From contig NZ_CP150917.1 of NCBI RefSeq assembly GCF_039908645.1, forward strand, positions 2,925,501 to 2,989,500: a DNA stretch of 64,000 bases. The letters are read 5' to 3'. Position numbers and translations under genes: made by a program. How positions within the stretch are numbered: position 1 is the first letter of the stretch; the number at the start of each line of letters is the position of its first letter. A model generated the notes under the pieces. It was not told the origin of the DNA, searched no databases, and saw nothing but the letters and a program-made list of their open reading frames with translations. This document shows positions 8,392-16,317 of this stretch, piece by piece. The DNA comes from Pseudomonas helvetica (lineage in GTDB: Bacteria > Pseudomonadota > Gammaproteobacteria > Pseudomonadales > Pseudomonadaceae).

Positions 8392-8967
8392 ATGAACATC
8401 GAATTGTCGGAAGGCGTGGTCACACTGCTGGTGCGCCATCGGGTCAAAAAGGGTGGGGATGAGGCGTATGAAAACTGGTTGCGTCACACCATCGCCATAG
8501 CGCGCACGTATCCAGGGCATCTGGGCATTGATGTGATGCGCGGACAAAGCCAGGGGCTGGCGCAGTTCACCAGTGTGCTGCGCTTCGCCACGACCGAACA
8601 GTTGCAGCATTGGCTCGATTCCGAGGATCGCCGCAAGCTGGTAGAAGAGGCGCGGCCATTGCTCGCGGATGGCGACCAGACCGAGGTCAAGGCCGACCGT
8701 GAGTTCTGGTTTACTCCGACTGATGAGGCTGCGCCGCCCCCACCGCGCTGGAAGCAGGCCTGCGTGACCTTTTTGGTCATCCTGCCCCTGAGCTTTCTGG
8801 TGCCGATGCTGTTCAAACCGTTGTTTGGCTGGGTGCCCTGGCTGGGCGGCTATGTGCAAGGCAATGTGCTGATCACGGCCAGCATTGTGCTGTTGGTGGT
8901 CTACGTGTTCATGCCTCGGGTGACACGTCTGTTTGGAAAGTGGCTGCAGCCGCGATCCGGTTCCTGA
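8392..8967 (+). CDS. Antibiotic-biosynthesis-monooxygenase (ABM) domain membrane protein
   Basis: A 191-residue protein. Residues about 8-105 form an ABM/dimeric ferredoxin-like barrel (V-T-L-L-V-R-H-R-V, later G-H-L-G-I-D-V). After a proline-rich linker come two hydrophobic helices (about 125-142 and 157-176), so the domain is tethered to the inner membrane. This ABM-plus-two-helix layout occurs in quinone/heme-related stress proteins of unknown function. It follows the YcaC-like gene in the same direction and may be cotranscribed through the hairpin. Confidence 0.75.
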   Translation: MNIELSEGVVTLLVRHRVKKGGDEAYENWLRHTIAIARTYPGHLGIDVMRGQSQGLAQFTSVLRFATTEQLQHWLDSEDRRKLVEEARPLLADGDQTEVKADREFWFTPTDEAAPPPPRWKQACVTFLVILPLSFLVPMLFKPLFGWVPWLGGYVQGNVLITASIVLLVVYVFMPRVTRLFGKWLQPRSGS

Positions 8968-9037
8968 GCGAGGTTCCTGCCGGGTGCAACGCCTCACTGA
9001 CCGTGCGCAAGTTCTCGTGTTGCGGACGTTTTCAACG

Positions 9038-9925
9038 CTAAGCCAGGTACCGCCGGAACCAATCCAGCGTCCTGCTCCAGGCAAGCCTGGCGGCGGCTTC
9101 ATCGTATCGAGGCGTGGAGTCGTTATGGAAACCATGGTTAGCGCCAGGGTAGATGTAGGCTTCGTAAGTCTTGCCGGCAGCTTTCAACGCCTGCTCAAAG
9201 GCGGGCCATCCTTCATTGGTCCGCGCGTCCAGTTCGGCATAGTGCAGTAGCAGAGGTGCTTGAATACGGATGACCTCTTCAGCCTTCGGCTGGCGGCCAT
9301 AAAAGGACACGGCAGCACCCAATTCTGGATAGGCCACGGCCGCGGCATTGGCGACGCCACCGCCATAACAGAACCCGACGATGCCGATTTTTCCAGTAGT
9401 CGAGTCATCCTTCATCAGCCACTCGATGGCGGCGAAAAAGTCATTCATGAGCTTTTCAGGGTCGACAGTCTGCTGCAGTTCCTGACCCTTTTCATCGTTG
9501 CCGGGATAACCTCCGACCGATGTCAGGCCGTCGGGGGCGAGGGCGATGAATCCTGCCTTGGCCAGCCGTCGGGCGACATCCTCGATGTAGGGATTGAGCC
9601 CGCGATTTTCATGCACGACCACCACTGCCGGCACCTTGCCGCTGGCTTTCGCCGGGCGCACCCGATAGCCACGGACGTGCCCGTGTCCCTTGGGTGAGGG
9701 ATAGGTGAGGTATTCGGCGATGATGTCCGGGTCGGTAATGGGCACCTGCTCGGCGAGCGCATAGTTGGGGCTCAGGGCGGCGAGGAGTGCGCTGGCCGTT
9801 AAACCTCCTAACGTGAACAACACCGCCCGATCCAGAAACTCTCGCCTGTTGATCATGCCGTGGGCGTAGTAGTCGTAGAGTTCCAGCAGTTCAGGGGCAA
9901 AATCTTTTGCAGTAAGACGGTTCAT
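9038..9925 (-). CDS. Dienelactone-hydrolase-family enzyme with twin-arginine-like leader
   Basis: A 295-residue alpha/beta hydrolase. The triad is visible: C186 in G-F-C-Y-G-G-G, D233 in E-L-D-A-R, H264 in G-A-N-H-G-F-H; E106 in H-E-N-R-G is the DLH-type activating Glu. Residues 26-60 carry N-R-R-E-F-L followed by a hydrophobic stretch and Y-A-L-A, which looks like a Tat leader placed after a longer N-terminal extension, as in YghX-type homologues. It could hydrolyse lactones or esters outside the cytoplasm. No operon partner; 10213-11442 is a separate porin gene. Confidence 0.85.
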   Translation of the reverse strand: MNRLTAKDFAPELLELYDYYAHGMINRREFLDRAVLFTLGGLTASALLAALSPNYALAEQVPITDPDIIAEYLTYPSPKGHGHVRGYRVRPAKASGKVPAVVVVHENRGLNPYIEDVARRLAKAGFIALAPDGLTSVGGYPGNDEKGQELQQTVDPEKLMNDFFAAIEWLMKDDSTTGKIGIVGFCYGGGVANAAAVAYPELGAAVSFYGRQPKAEEVIRIQAPLLLHYAELDARTNEGWPAFEQALKAAGKTYEAYIYPGANHGFHNDSTPRYDEAAARLAWSRTLDWFRRYLA

Positions 9926-10212
9926 CTGTGCGCTCCCTTTGAATCAACCGGGTTGCCAGTGTGATGTCCAGCAATGCAGCGTAGACAATAATTCGGCCTT
10001 GTTGCAGCTCGGCAACCAAACCCTACGGCTCAAGCAACTGCCATGGCGCGCCTTGCGCAAATAACCTGAGGCCCGCCAGTTTCCTGAATTGTCACGGTGC
10101 TAACCATTTGGAACTCCAGATACACATTGGTCGTATCGGGAGTCTAAAGAGTCAATGCACAAGCACTAGTCAGGGCAGTTGCAGTTCATTGCTGCAGCAG
10201 CTGCAGTAATAG

Positions 10213-11442
10213 TCAGAAGTAATACCCGATGTTGACATTGGTCCGGTAATACCAGGCATTGCTGCCGATCGAACTGGTGTTGGTAAAGCCGGAGCCGTTT
10301 TCCGCACCGCCGTAGGGGTTGGCATTTTTCGCCCAGGTCAGGTCGACCCAGGCCATGATCGGCATGGCCAGGAACTGCGCACCGACGGTGTACATCTGCG
10401 AGTCGTCCCAACCTTTCTGGTCTTTCATCAGGCGACTGTAGTCGTTGTACAGCTTGATCTTTTTCAACTGACCCAGTTTGGGCGTGAGGATGTCGTAGCT
10501 GACGTTCAGCGAAGCAATGGTGGCTTTGGCGGCAATCAGGTACGCGGGTGTCAGGCCGTTACCGCCCATCAGCACTGAGTCGTTACTGACACCGGCCGGG
10601 TTTTTCGGATCGTACTCGTAGCGGATGCCCTGGGTGGAGACGGTCCATTGGCCTGCGTTGATGATGGCGTGAATGCCGCCGGCCCAGTAGTCGCCGTCTT
10701 CTTTGGTGGTGGCGTTGTACAGCTGGGCGGCAGCTAGTGACGCGCCGATTTCGGTTTTCCAGCCATCGTTGACAAAGGTGCGCGCGACGCGGGCGTTGAC
10801 CTGGTTGTGTTTTTCGTTGTCCTGGCGTGACTGGATGGCGGGAATCGCATTGTCCTTGAGGTCGGCGAAACGCCCGATTTCCGGCGAGTAGCGAATGTCG
10901 GAAGGCAACATCCGTGGGAAATACGCGAGTTGCACATCCCAGTCCTTATCCTTGTAGCTGTACTTCAAACCCGAGCCGGCGCTTACGCCATAGCCCATGA
11001 AAAAGGGCAGGTGATAACTCCAGCCAAACTGCGGATACGGTTCCAGGCCAAACGGCTTGAACGGTGCGCCCACTTGCAGGTTTGAATTGCTGTTCAGGCG
11101 ATAGCCGACGAAGCCACGATCGACGGAGCGTTTGCCGTCATCCTGGAACCAGTAGCCGACATCACTGAAGAGGTTCTTGTAGGTCGCTTGCACATCGAGG
11201 CGGAACGTGTCGAAGAGAAACCGGCCATTGTTTTCAGTGGTGGTCCAATGTTCGTCGCGGTAGTTGGTCCGCAGGGCACCGCCGATATCCAGGCTACTTT
11301 CGCCATCATCGCTACGCCAGGCGATATGCGGAAACGGCTTTTTAGCGGTACTCGACGTCTCCGGCGAGGCAGGACCGGGTTCGCCAGCGAAACTGATGCA
11401 ACTGGTCATCATCAGCCCCAGGCATATAACGTGATTCTTCAT
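10213..11442 (-). CDS. Outer-membrane porin
   Basis: A 409-residue beta-barrel protein: signal peptide of about 19 residues ending S-F-A, alternating amphipathic strands rich in aromatic and glycine residues (for example G-Y-W-F-Q-D-D-G and R-F-L-F-D-T-F-R-L), and a terminal Phe (N-I-G-Y-Y-F) needed for barrel insertion. The ATG at 11442 follows AGGGGAG at optimal distance. It resembles OprO/P-like or catabolic porins. Its position right after the 16-gene catabolic operon suggests entry of that operon's substrate through the outer membrane, although its own promoter gap makes it a separate transcript. Confidence 0.8.
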   Translation of the reverse strand: MKNHVICLGLMMTSCISFAGEPGPASPETSSTAKKPFPHIAWRSDDGESSLDIGGALRTNYRDEHWTTTENNGRFLFDTFRLDVQATYKNLFSDVGYWFQDDGKRSVDRGFVGYRLNSNSNLQVGAPFKPFGLEPYPQFGWSYHLPFFMGYGVSAGSGLKYSYKDKDWDVQLAYFPRMLPSDIRYSPEIGRFADLKDNAIPAIQSRQDNEKHNQVNARVARTFVNDGWKTEIGASLAAAQLYNATTKEDGDYWAGGIHAIINAGQWTVSTQGIRYEYDPKNPAGVSNDSVLMGGNGLTPAYLIAAKATIASLNVSYDILTPKLGQLKKIKLYNDYSRLMKDQKGWDDSQMYTVGAQFLAMPIMAWVDLTWAKNANPYGGAENGSGFTNTSSIGSNAWYYRTNVNIGYYF

Positions 11443-11831
11443 ATTGAACTCCCCTGCAAAGTTGAGCACTGCACAATGATCGGCAACACTTTCCCGCTTG
11501 CCTTTAATGTGGCAATGGGCGGATGACGTCGAGTGTTGCGGTAGTGAGTGCGTTTTTTTTGTTTTACTGTTTCATGGGTAATACGGCGTATAGCCTATAA
11601 ACTTATGGGGGATAGAGCAGAAATTATGCCAACTGCCGACTTCTTCCGTTGCAGGTAATAATTTCAATAAAAACAATTGTTTATACGTGGAACATGTTTT
11701 TTTGTGTTGCCCGTGAAACGTAGGCCTCAGGGGGTAACGAAACTGCACATTGTTGTGCGTCTTTATTTCACGTCCATAAAAAAGGCCGACAAAAATGTCG
11801 GCCTGTTTATTCGATAAAGTTGAACCCGGTG
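11443..11831. other. Promoter region of the porin gene and end of the catabolic operon
   Basis: A 389-bp AT-rich gap. It holds the minus-strand terminator at 11778-11804 and, nearer 11443, the presumed porin promoter and leader. No open reading frame with gene-like composition was seen. Confidence 0.6.
11778..11804 (-). terminator. Rho-independent terminator of the catabolic operon
   Basis: On the minus strand an 8-bp stem AGGCCGAC/GTCGGCCT with a 6-base loop is followed by six T. It starts 28 bases past the stop codon of the last operon gene (11832), so it ends the long transcript before the porin gene. Confidence 0.85.
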
Positions 11832-12791
11832 TTATAGATCAAGTACCAGTCGCCGACTCTTGCATCCCGATACACACACCATCATCGATTTATTCGCCGC
11901 GCGCTCGGCTTTGGTCAGTACGCCATCGCGGTGGTCGATATCGCCCTCCAGAACCCGTGTTTCGCACGAACCGCAAACCCCTTCGCGACAGCTGTGCTCA
12001 ATGTCGCAGCCCGCCTCAAGCAACACGTCGAGCAAACTCAAACCCGGCTCAATCGAAAGCGTCTTGCCGGATTTTTTCAGCTCGACGCTGTAACTGCTCT
12101 GCGCGTCTTCGGACGGCGGCAGTTCGGCCGCCGCGAAGCGCTCTATATGCGCATGGGGATAGCCGAGGCCTTCGCAGGTGCTTTCGAACGCATCGAGCAT
12201 CGGCGTTGGACCGCAGCAATAGAAGTGCGTGTCGCTGGGCTGATCCGCCAGATAGGCACTCAGGTCTGGCGGCATGCCCTTTTCGTCGTTGAAGTGGTAA
12301 AGCACGTTGGCGCTCAGGCCACTGAGCTCTTCCACCAGCGCGGCCTCCTGCCGCGACCGGGCGCAGTAGATCAGCTCGGCGGATTTTCCCAGTGCCAGCA
12401 GCTGGCGGAACATGCAGTAGATCGGCGTGATGCCGATACCGCCGGCCACCAGTACGCTGTGCCTGGCGCTCAGGTCGAGCTGGAAGTTATTGCGCGGGGA
12501 TGAAATCGGCAGTTGCATGCCGACTCGCAAGTGCCCGTGTACGTATTCGGAGCCGCCACGGCTGTTGCGATCGCGCAGGATACCGATCACATAACGGCCT
12601 TGATCGGTCGGCGAGTTGAGCAGCGAATAACTGCGCACCAAACCATTGGGCAAATGCAGGTCAATGTGCGAGCCGGCGTCGAACGGGGCGAACACCGTGT
12701 CGCCAAACGGCCGCAACTCGACACTGATGATGCCTTCGGCTTCGTAGCGCAAGGTATGCACGAGCGCGGTGAGGGGGGAGGAATGGGACAT
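11832..12791 (-). CDS. PDR/VanB-type oxygenase reductase (FMN, NAD, 2Fe-2S)
   Basis: A 319-residue electron-transfer subunit. Flavin motif R-S-Y-S-L-L-N at about 53-59, NAD-binding G-G-I-G-I-T-P at 117-123, and a C-terminal plant-type [2Fe-2S] ferredoxin with C268, C273, C276 and C306. The order flavin-NAD-ferredoxin is that of phthalate dioxygenase reductase and VanB. It follows the Rieske oxygenase by 29 bases and should deliver NAD(P)H electrons to it. Last gene of the operon, directly before the terminator. Confidence 0.93.
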   Translation of the reverse strand: MSHSSPLTALVHTLRYEAEGIISVELRPFGDTVFAPFDAGSHIDLHLPNGLVRSYSLLNSPTDQGRYVIGILRDRNSRGGSEYVHGHLRVGMQLPISSPRNNFQLDLSARHSVLVAGGIGITPIYCMFRQLLALGKSAELIYCARSRQEAALVEELSGLSANVLYHFNDEKGMPPDLSAYLADQPSDTHFYCCGPTPMLDAFESTCEGLGYPHAHIERFAAAELPPSEDAQSSYSVELKKSGKTLSIEPGLSLLDVLLEAGCDIEHSCREGVCGSCETRVLEGDIDHRDGVLTKAERAANKSMMVCVSGCKSRRLVLDL

Positions 12792-12820
12792 CGTTCACCT
12801 CTTTTCGACAATAGGCAGAT

Positions 12821-13855
12821 TCATGGCAACTGCTTCGCGTCGATCAACTCCAGTTGGGCCTTGGCAGCGTTTTTCAGGTAGCGACGCAGACGCACCACAC
12901 CGAGGTCATGCTGGTAGAGGTTTTCCCGCTGGTTGGCGTCCGGCTCCATGAATTCGAGCAACACCCGATCCTGTTCCAGCACTGCCCAGTGCCGTGCTTC
13001 CAGACGATTCTTGTAGAGGAAGCGCCAGGTGTCGCGCTGCCAGCCGGTCAGCGGACGGCAACGCCAGTGGAACACCGCCGACAACGAACGGCTGCTCGGC
13101 GTGTAGCTGCCGATGATGGTGAAGTTGCCGCCCGGGCCACCGGTTTTCGGATAAGGGATTTCCAGACGCAGCCAATGGCAGCCATTGTCCATGAACTCGG
13201 TCCAGTCGAAATTCACCCCGCGCTGGCCTTCCTTCTCGAAGAAGAAACCATTGTCCGTGTCGCGGGTGACGAACTTGGCAGTAGCTTCGCCTTCGCTCAT
13301 GGAGTGCGACATCTTGTGCAGGTAGGTGCCGTGCATCGGGTCCATGACGTTATCGATGACGTAGCGGTAGTCGCCTTTCCACTCTGTGTAGCAAACGAAG
13401 CTGCTCCATTCAGGGGAGGTCAGTTGCTCGGGCAGGACCAGTTCCGGCGGAGTGTCGACGTGCGGTTCGGCAGCGTTGTAGAGAAAGATTGCGCCGGCGG
13501 CTTCACGGGTGTGGAACATCCGCGTCGGGCGGCTGCCTTCGAGCTTGCATCCCGGGCTGCCGGGGACTTTGGTGACGGTGCCGTCGCAGCGTACTTCGAC
13601 GCCGTGATAAGGGCATTGCAGGCGATCGCCCAGCACCGGGCCCTGGGACAATGGCGCGCCGCGATGCGGGCAGTGATCTTCGAGGGCGTGGACGCTGCCG
13701 TCGTTGTCGCGCCACAAGGCGATTTTGTAGCCCAGTCGGCGGATCGACACTGGTTTTTCGCCCAACTGATCGGATGGCAGGACCGGGAACCAAAGGTTCT
13801 TCAAACCATTGGCCAAGAGGTTTTCGGCAGGATCGACGGTTGTATTCATAGTCAT
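12821..13855 (-). CDS. Rieske non-heme iron oxygenase, VanA-like
   Basis: A 344-residue oxygenase component. The Rieske cluster ligands are C62/H64 (C-P-H-R) and C81/H84 (C-P-Y-H). The mononuclear iron site is N-V-M-D-P-M-H-G-x-x-L-H, giving N169, D172, H175 and H180. This single-subunit architecture is typical of vanillate O-demethylase and related demethylases or monooxygenases rather than two-subunit ring dioxygenases. Its partner reductase follows at once. It probably demethylates or hydroxylates the ring substrate before cleavage. Confidence 0.92.
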   Translation of the reverse strand: MTMNTTVDPAENLLANGLKNLWFPVLPSDQLGEKPVSIRRLGYKIALWRDNDGSVHALEDHCPHRGAPLSQGPVLGDRLQCPYHGVEVRCDGTVTKVPGSPGCKLEGSRPTRMFHTREAAGAIFLYNAAEPHVDTPPELVLPEQLTSPEWSSFVCYTEWKGDYRYVIDNVMDPMHGTYLHKMSHSMSEGEATAKFVTRDTDNGFFFEKEGQRGVNFDWTEFMDNGCHWLRLEIPYPKTGGPGGNFTIIGSYTPSSRSLSAVFHWRCRPLTGWQRDTWRFLYKNRLEARHWAVLEQDRVLLEFMEPDANQRENLYQHDLGVVRLRRYLKNAAKAQLELIDAKQLP

Positions 13856-13876
13856 TTCTTATTTACCTCCGGTGGG

Positions 13877-14104
13877 TCATTCGCCCAGCCGAGCCATCAG
13901 GGTTTTATAGGCGTCCGCGGTCCACTCTCCGGTGGTCAGCGGGCAGGGCGGCCCGGCCAGGTTCAGGTGCGCGAGCAGGTCGGGCAACTCGGTCACCCCA
14001 TTGCCAAAGGCGCGTTCGATGGAGTCGCCGAGCAACTCTTCGAATTGGGTGTTGGGCCGTTTACGGGCCTGATGTGGCTCCAGGTAGGGTTCGGTATTGC
14101 TCAT
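13877..14104 (-). CDS. Small recombinase-like-helix domain protein
   Basis: A 75-residue protein beginning with N-T-E-P-Y-L and H-Q-A-R-K-R, then an acidic amphipathic region (F-E-E-L-L-G-D-S-I-E-R-A-F) and a C-terminal E-W-T-A-D helix. I recall this type being annotated as recombinase-like helix domain protein beside Rieske oxygenases. It sits 21 bases before the oxygenase and 91 bases after the flavin monooxygenase. A role as small subunit, chaperone or regulator of the oxygenase is inference; no catalytic residues are evident. Confidence 0.7.
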   Translation of the reverse strand: MSNTEPYLEPHQARKRPNTQFEELLGDSIERAFGNGVTELPDLLAHLNLAGPPCPLTTGEWTADAYKTLMARLGE

Positions 14105-14195
14105 CTCATTGACCTCCGTTTTGTACCCGTTCGCAGATCATTTCGCGCACGGGGATAAAGTCATACGCTGGGAAGCATTCGCTGCTGAATATGTC

Positions 14196-15338
14196 CTAGG
14201 CCGCGCTTGATGTCGGCACGGCCCAGGCGTCGTAGCCATACACCCAGTCGGCATTGCCACCGTCCTTGAGCCATTGATTGCCGCGCGAACCGATCTGTAT
14301 CTGGCTGGTGCGCTGCAGTCGTGCCTGCTGGTAAGCGAGCAGTCCGTCAGCGATCTGCGAGGTGCAGGTCAGGTCTTGCAGGTGGCGAGCGAGCACCACC
14401 GCATCCTCGATAGCCTGGCCGGCGCCCTGAGCCATGAACGGCATCATTGGATGGCAGGCATCGCCCAGCAAGGTCATCGAACCCTTGGACCAGAACGGCA
14501 GCGGATCACGCTCATACAACGCGGTCTTGAGCACTTCGGTGCACGCGTCGAGCAGGGCGAGAGCATCCGGATGGAAGTCCTGGTAGTGGCTGCGCAACTC
14601 GTCGACATCGCCGGCGCTGGTCCAGGATTCTTCATGCCAGCTGTCCTGGGCGGTGGTGGCGAAGATGAAGATGTCCCGGCCCTGATTCAGGGGAAAGGTC
14701 ACGATCTGGCTTTGCGGGGTCGGTCCCCACCACTTGGTGAACGCTTGAATGTTCGGCACATGGGCCACGCGCTCGGCCGGGACGACGGCACGGTAGGCAA
14801 CCACACCGGTAAAGCGCGGTTGTTCATCACCGAACAGCGCATTGCGCACCACCGAATGGATGCCATCAGCACCGATCAGCAGGTCGGTGACGTGGTGGCT
14901 GCCATCCTTGAAGCGCAACTCGATACCGTCGGCGGTTTGCAGGACTTGCTCGGCGCGTTTACCAAACTGCACCTGATCTGGAGGAAAGACGTCCGCCAGC
15001 ACGGCAAGCAGGTCGGTACGATGGATGGTCAGTTGTGGCGCACCGTATTTATGTTCGGCGGTATCGGACATCTCCAGGCGCGAGGTTTCCTCGCCGCTGT
15101 CCCACATACGGCTGATCCGATGCGTTGGACGCGCGGCCGGGATTCGCACTGCGGCGCCAACACCCAGACCGTCCAGGGCGCGTACGGCATTGGGTGTCAG
15201 GTTGATATCGGCACCAACCCGCAAGAAGGCTTTCGACTGTTCGAATACGGTGACGTTATGGCCCGCGCGGAGCAGCGCAATAGCGGCGGTCAAGCCGCCG
15301 ATACCGGCACCGGCAATCGCGATATTCAGTGAAGACAT
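14196..15338 (-). CDS. FAD-dependent aromatic hydroxylase (NicC / salicylate-hydroxylase-like)
   Basis: A 380-residue group A flavoprotein monooxygenase. Dinucleotide-binding G-A-G-I-G-G at 10-15, the D-G motif in I-G-A-D-G-I-H at 155-161, and the ribityl-binding G-D motif at 292-293 (L-L-G-D-A-C-H-P) are all present. H106-R107 in I-H-R-T-D-L matches the FAD-contacting region. The K-W-W segment at about 202 and the C-terminal W-V-Y-G-Y-D remind me of 6-hydroxynicotinate 3-monooxygenase. It should hydroxylate, or hydroxylate with decarboxylation, an aromatic acid to give the substrate for the extradiol enzyme encoded just upstream. Confidence 0.88.
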   Translation of the reverse strand: MSSLNIAIAGAGIGGLTAAIALLRAGHNVTVFEQSKAFLRVGADINLTPNAVRALDGLGVGAAVRIPAARPTHRISRMWDSGEETSRLEMSDTAEHKYGAPQLTIHRTDLLAVLADVFPPDQVQFGKRAEQVLQTADGIELRFKDGSHHVTDLLIGADGIHSVVRNALFGDEQPRFTGVVAYRAVVPAERVAHVPNIQAFTKWWGPTPQSQIVTFPLNQGRDIFIFATTAQDSWHEESWTSAGDVDELRSHYQDFHPDALALLDACTEVLKTALYERDPLPFWSKGSMTLLGDACHPMMPFMAQGAGQAIEDAVVLARHLQDLTCTSQIADGLLAYQQARLQRTSQIQIGSRGNQWLKDGGNADWVYGYDAWAVPTSSAA

Positions 15339-15351
15339 GGGCTACTCCTGC

Positions 15352-16317
15352 TCAGGATTTCGGTTTGTCGGTAAGGAACTTGCCTTGCGGCGCTTCGACA
15401 TGTTGCTGGCGTCGGGTATTGCCATCGATGCCGCCGGCAATCGCCCATTCGGCAAACATCGTCGGGCCAGGCTCAAAGGCGCGCGGCTGCCATTCGCCGG
15501 TCAGTTGGTCTTCATCGGCGTAGTACTCGACCAGCGCGCCGGCCGGGTTCTTGAAGTACCAGAAAAACGCCGAAGACACCGGGTGCCGACCGGGGCCGAT
15601 TTCCGTTGCCCAGCCGCTGCGGGAGATGTGCATGCCGCCGCCGAATACTTCGTGCACGTCGCGCACGGTGAAGGCGACGTGGTTCAGGCCCGCACGAGGG
15701 GCGGGCAGTTGCAGCATGAACAGGTCGTGGTGACCGCCTTCTTCGGCAGTGCGCAGGAAGGCTCCGCGATCCGGATAGCGGTCGGAGGCCTGGAAGCCGA
15801 AACGCTCGTGATAGAAAGCTTCGCAGGCGTTCACGTCTTTGACGAAAAACACCACATGACCGACCTCGATCGGCGTGGCGCGCTCGTAGATCGGCGCGGC
15901 CTTGTTGATTCGGCCTTTGGTTTGCCAGGTGTTGTGGCCGCTGCACTCGATCTCCAGTTCGCGCTTGCGGGTCACTTGCAGGCGGATCGCCAGGCCATTG
16001 GGGTCGGTGCAACCGATACGGCCATTGGCATTGATGAAACCCGGATCCTGAGCGATGCGCTGGCTGTAGAGCGCAAGATCAGCCGCGCTTTCAACCCCCC
16101 AGACCACTTCGCGTACCGTCGAACCGGCTTCGATGGCGGGCGGCAGGCCTGCCTTGTTGATGTCGGCGAGCACCACTCGGCAGCCGTTGAGGGTTTCGAA
16201 GATCACCTCGTCGGCTTGCTCGCTGACTTTTGTCAGGCCCCAATCGCTGAAAAAACGCGCACTGGTGTCGAGGTCCTCGACGCCGTAAGTGACTTCATCA
16301 ATGCCTAAGACGCTCAT
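15352..16317 (-). CDS. Extradiol-type VOC dioxygenase
   Basis: A 321-residue protein with two VOC modules. Conserved ligand positions are H154 (V-G-H-V-V-F), H213 (L-N-H-V-A-F) and E264 (L-V-E-Y-Y), the 2-His-1-carboxylate iron triad of type I extradiol dioxygenases; H199-H200 region (G-G-H-H-D-L) corresponds to the catalytic second-shell His area. It should open a catechol-like or hydroxypyridine ring next to the hydroxyls. It overlaps the aldehyde dehydrogenase gene by 4 bases and precedes the flavin hydroxylase by 13. Confidence 0.85.
   Translation of the reverse strand: MSVLGIDEVTYGVEDLDTSARFFSDWGLTKVSEQADEVIFETLNGCRVVLADINKAGLPPAIEAGSTVREVVWGVESAADLALYSQRIAQDPGFINANGRIGCTDPNGLAIRLQVTRKRELEIECSGHNTWQTKGRINKAAPIYERATPIEVGHVVFFVKDVNACEAFYHERFGFQASDRYPDRGAFLRTAEEGGHHDLFMLQLPAPRAGLNHVAFTVRDVHEVFGGGMHISRSGWATEIGPGRHPVSSAFFWYFKNPAGALVEYYADEDQLTGEWQPRAFEPGPTMFAEWAIAGGIDGNTRRQQHVEAPQGKFLTDKPKS

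Noticed and set aside
12854..14158. 434-codon plus-strand frame over the Rieske operon end
   Set aside because: It spans three real minus-strand genes and their gaps, has no recognisable domain and is an antisense artefact.
15025..16308. 427-codon plus-strand frame opposite the extradiol and hydroxylase genes
   Set aside because: It crosses a gene boundary on the other strand and shows no domain; both minus-strand genes have complete metal and FAD motifs.
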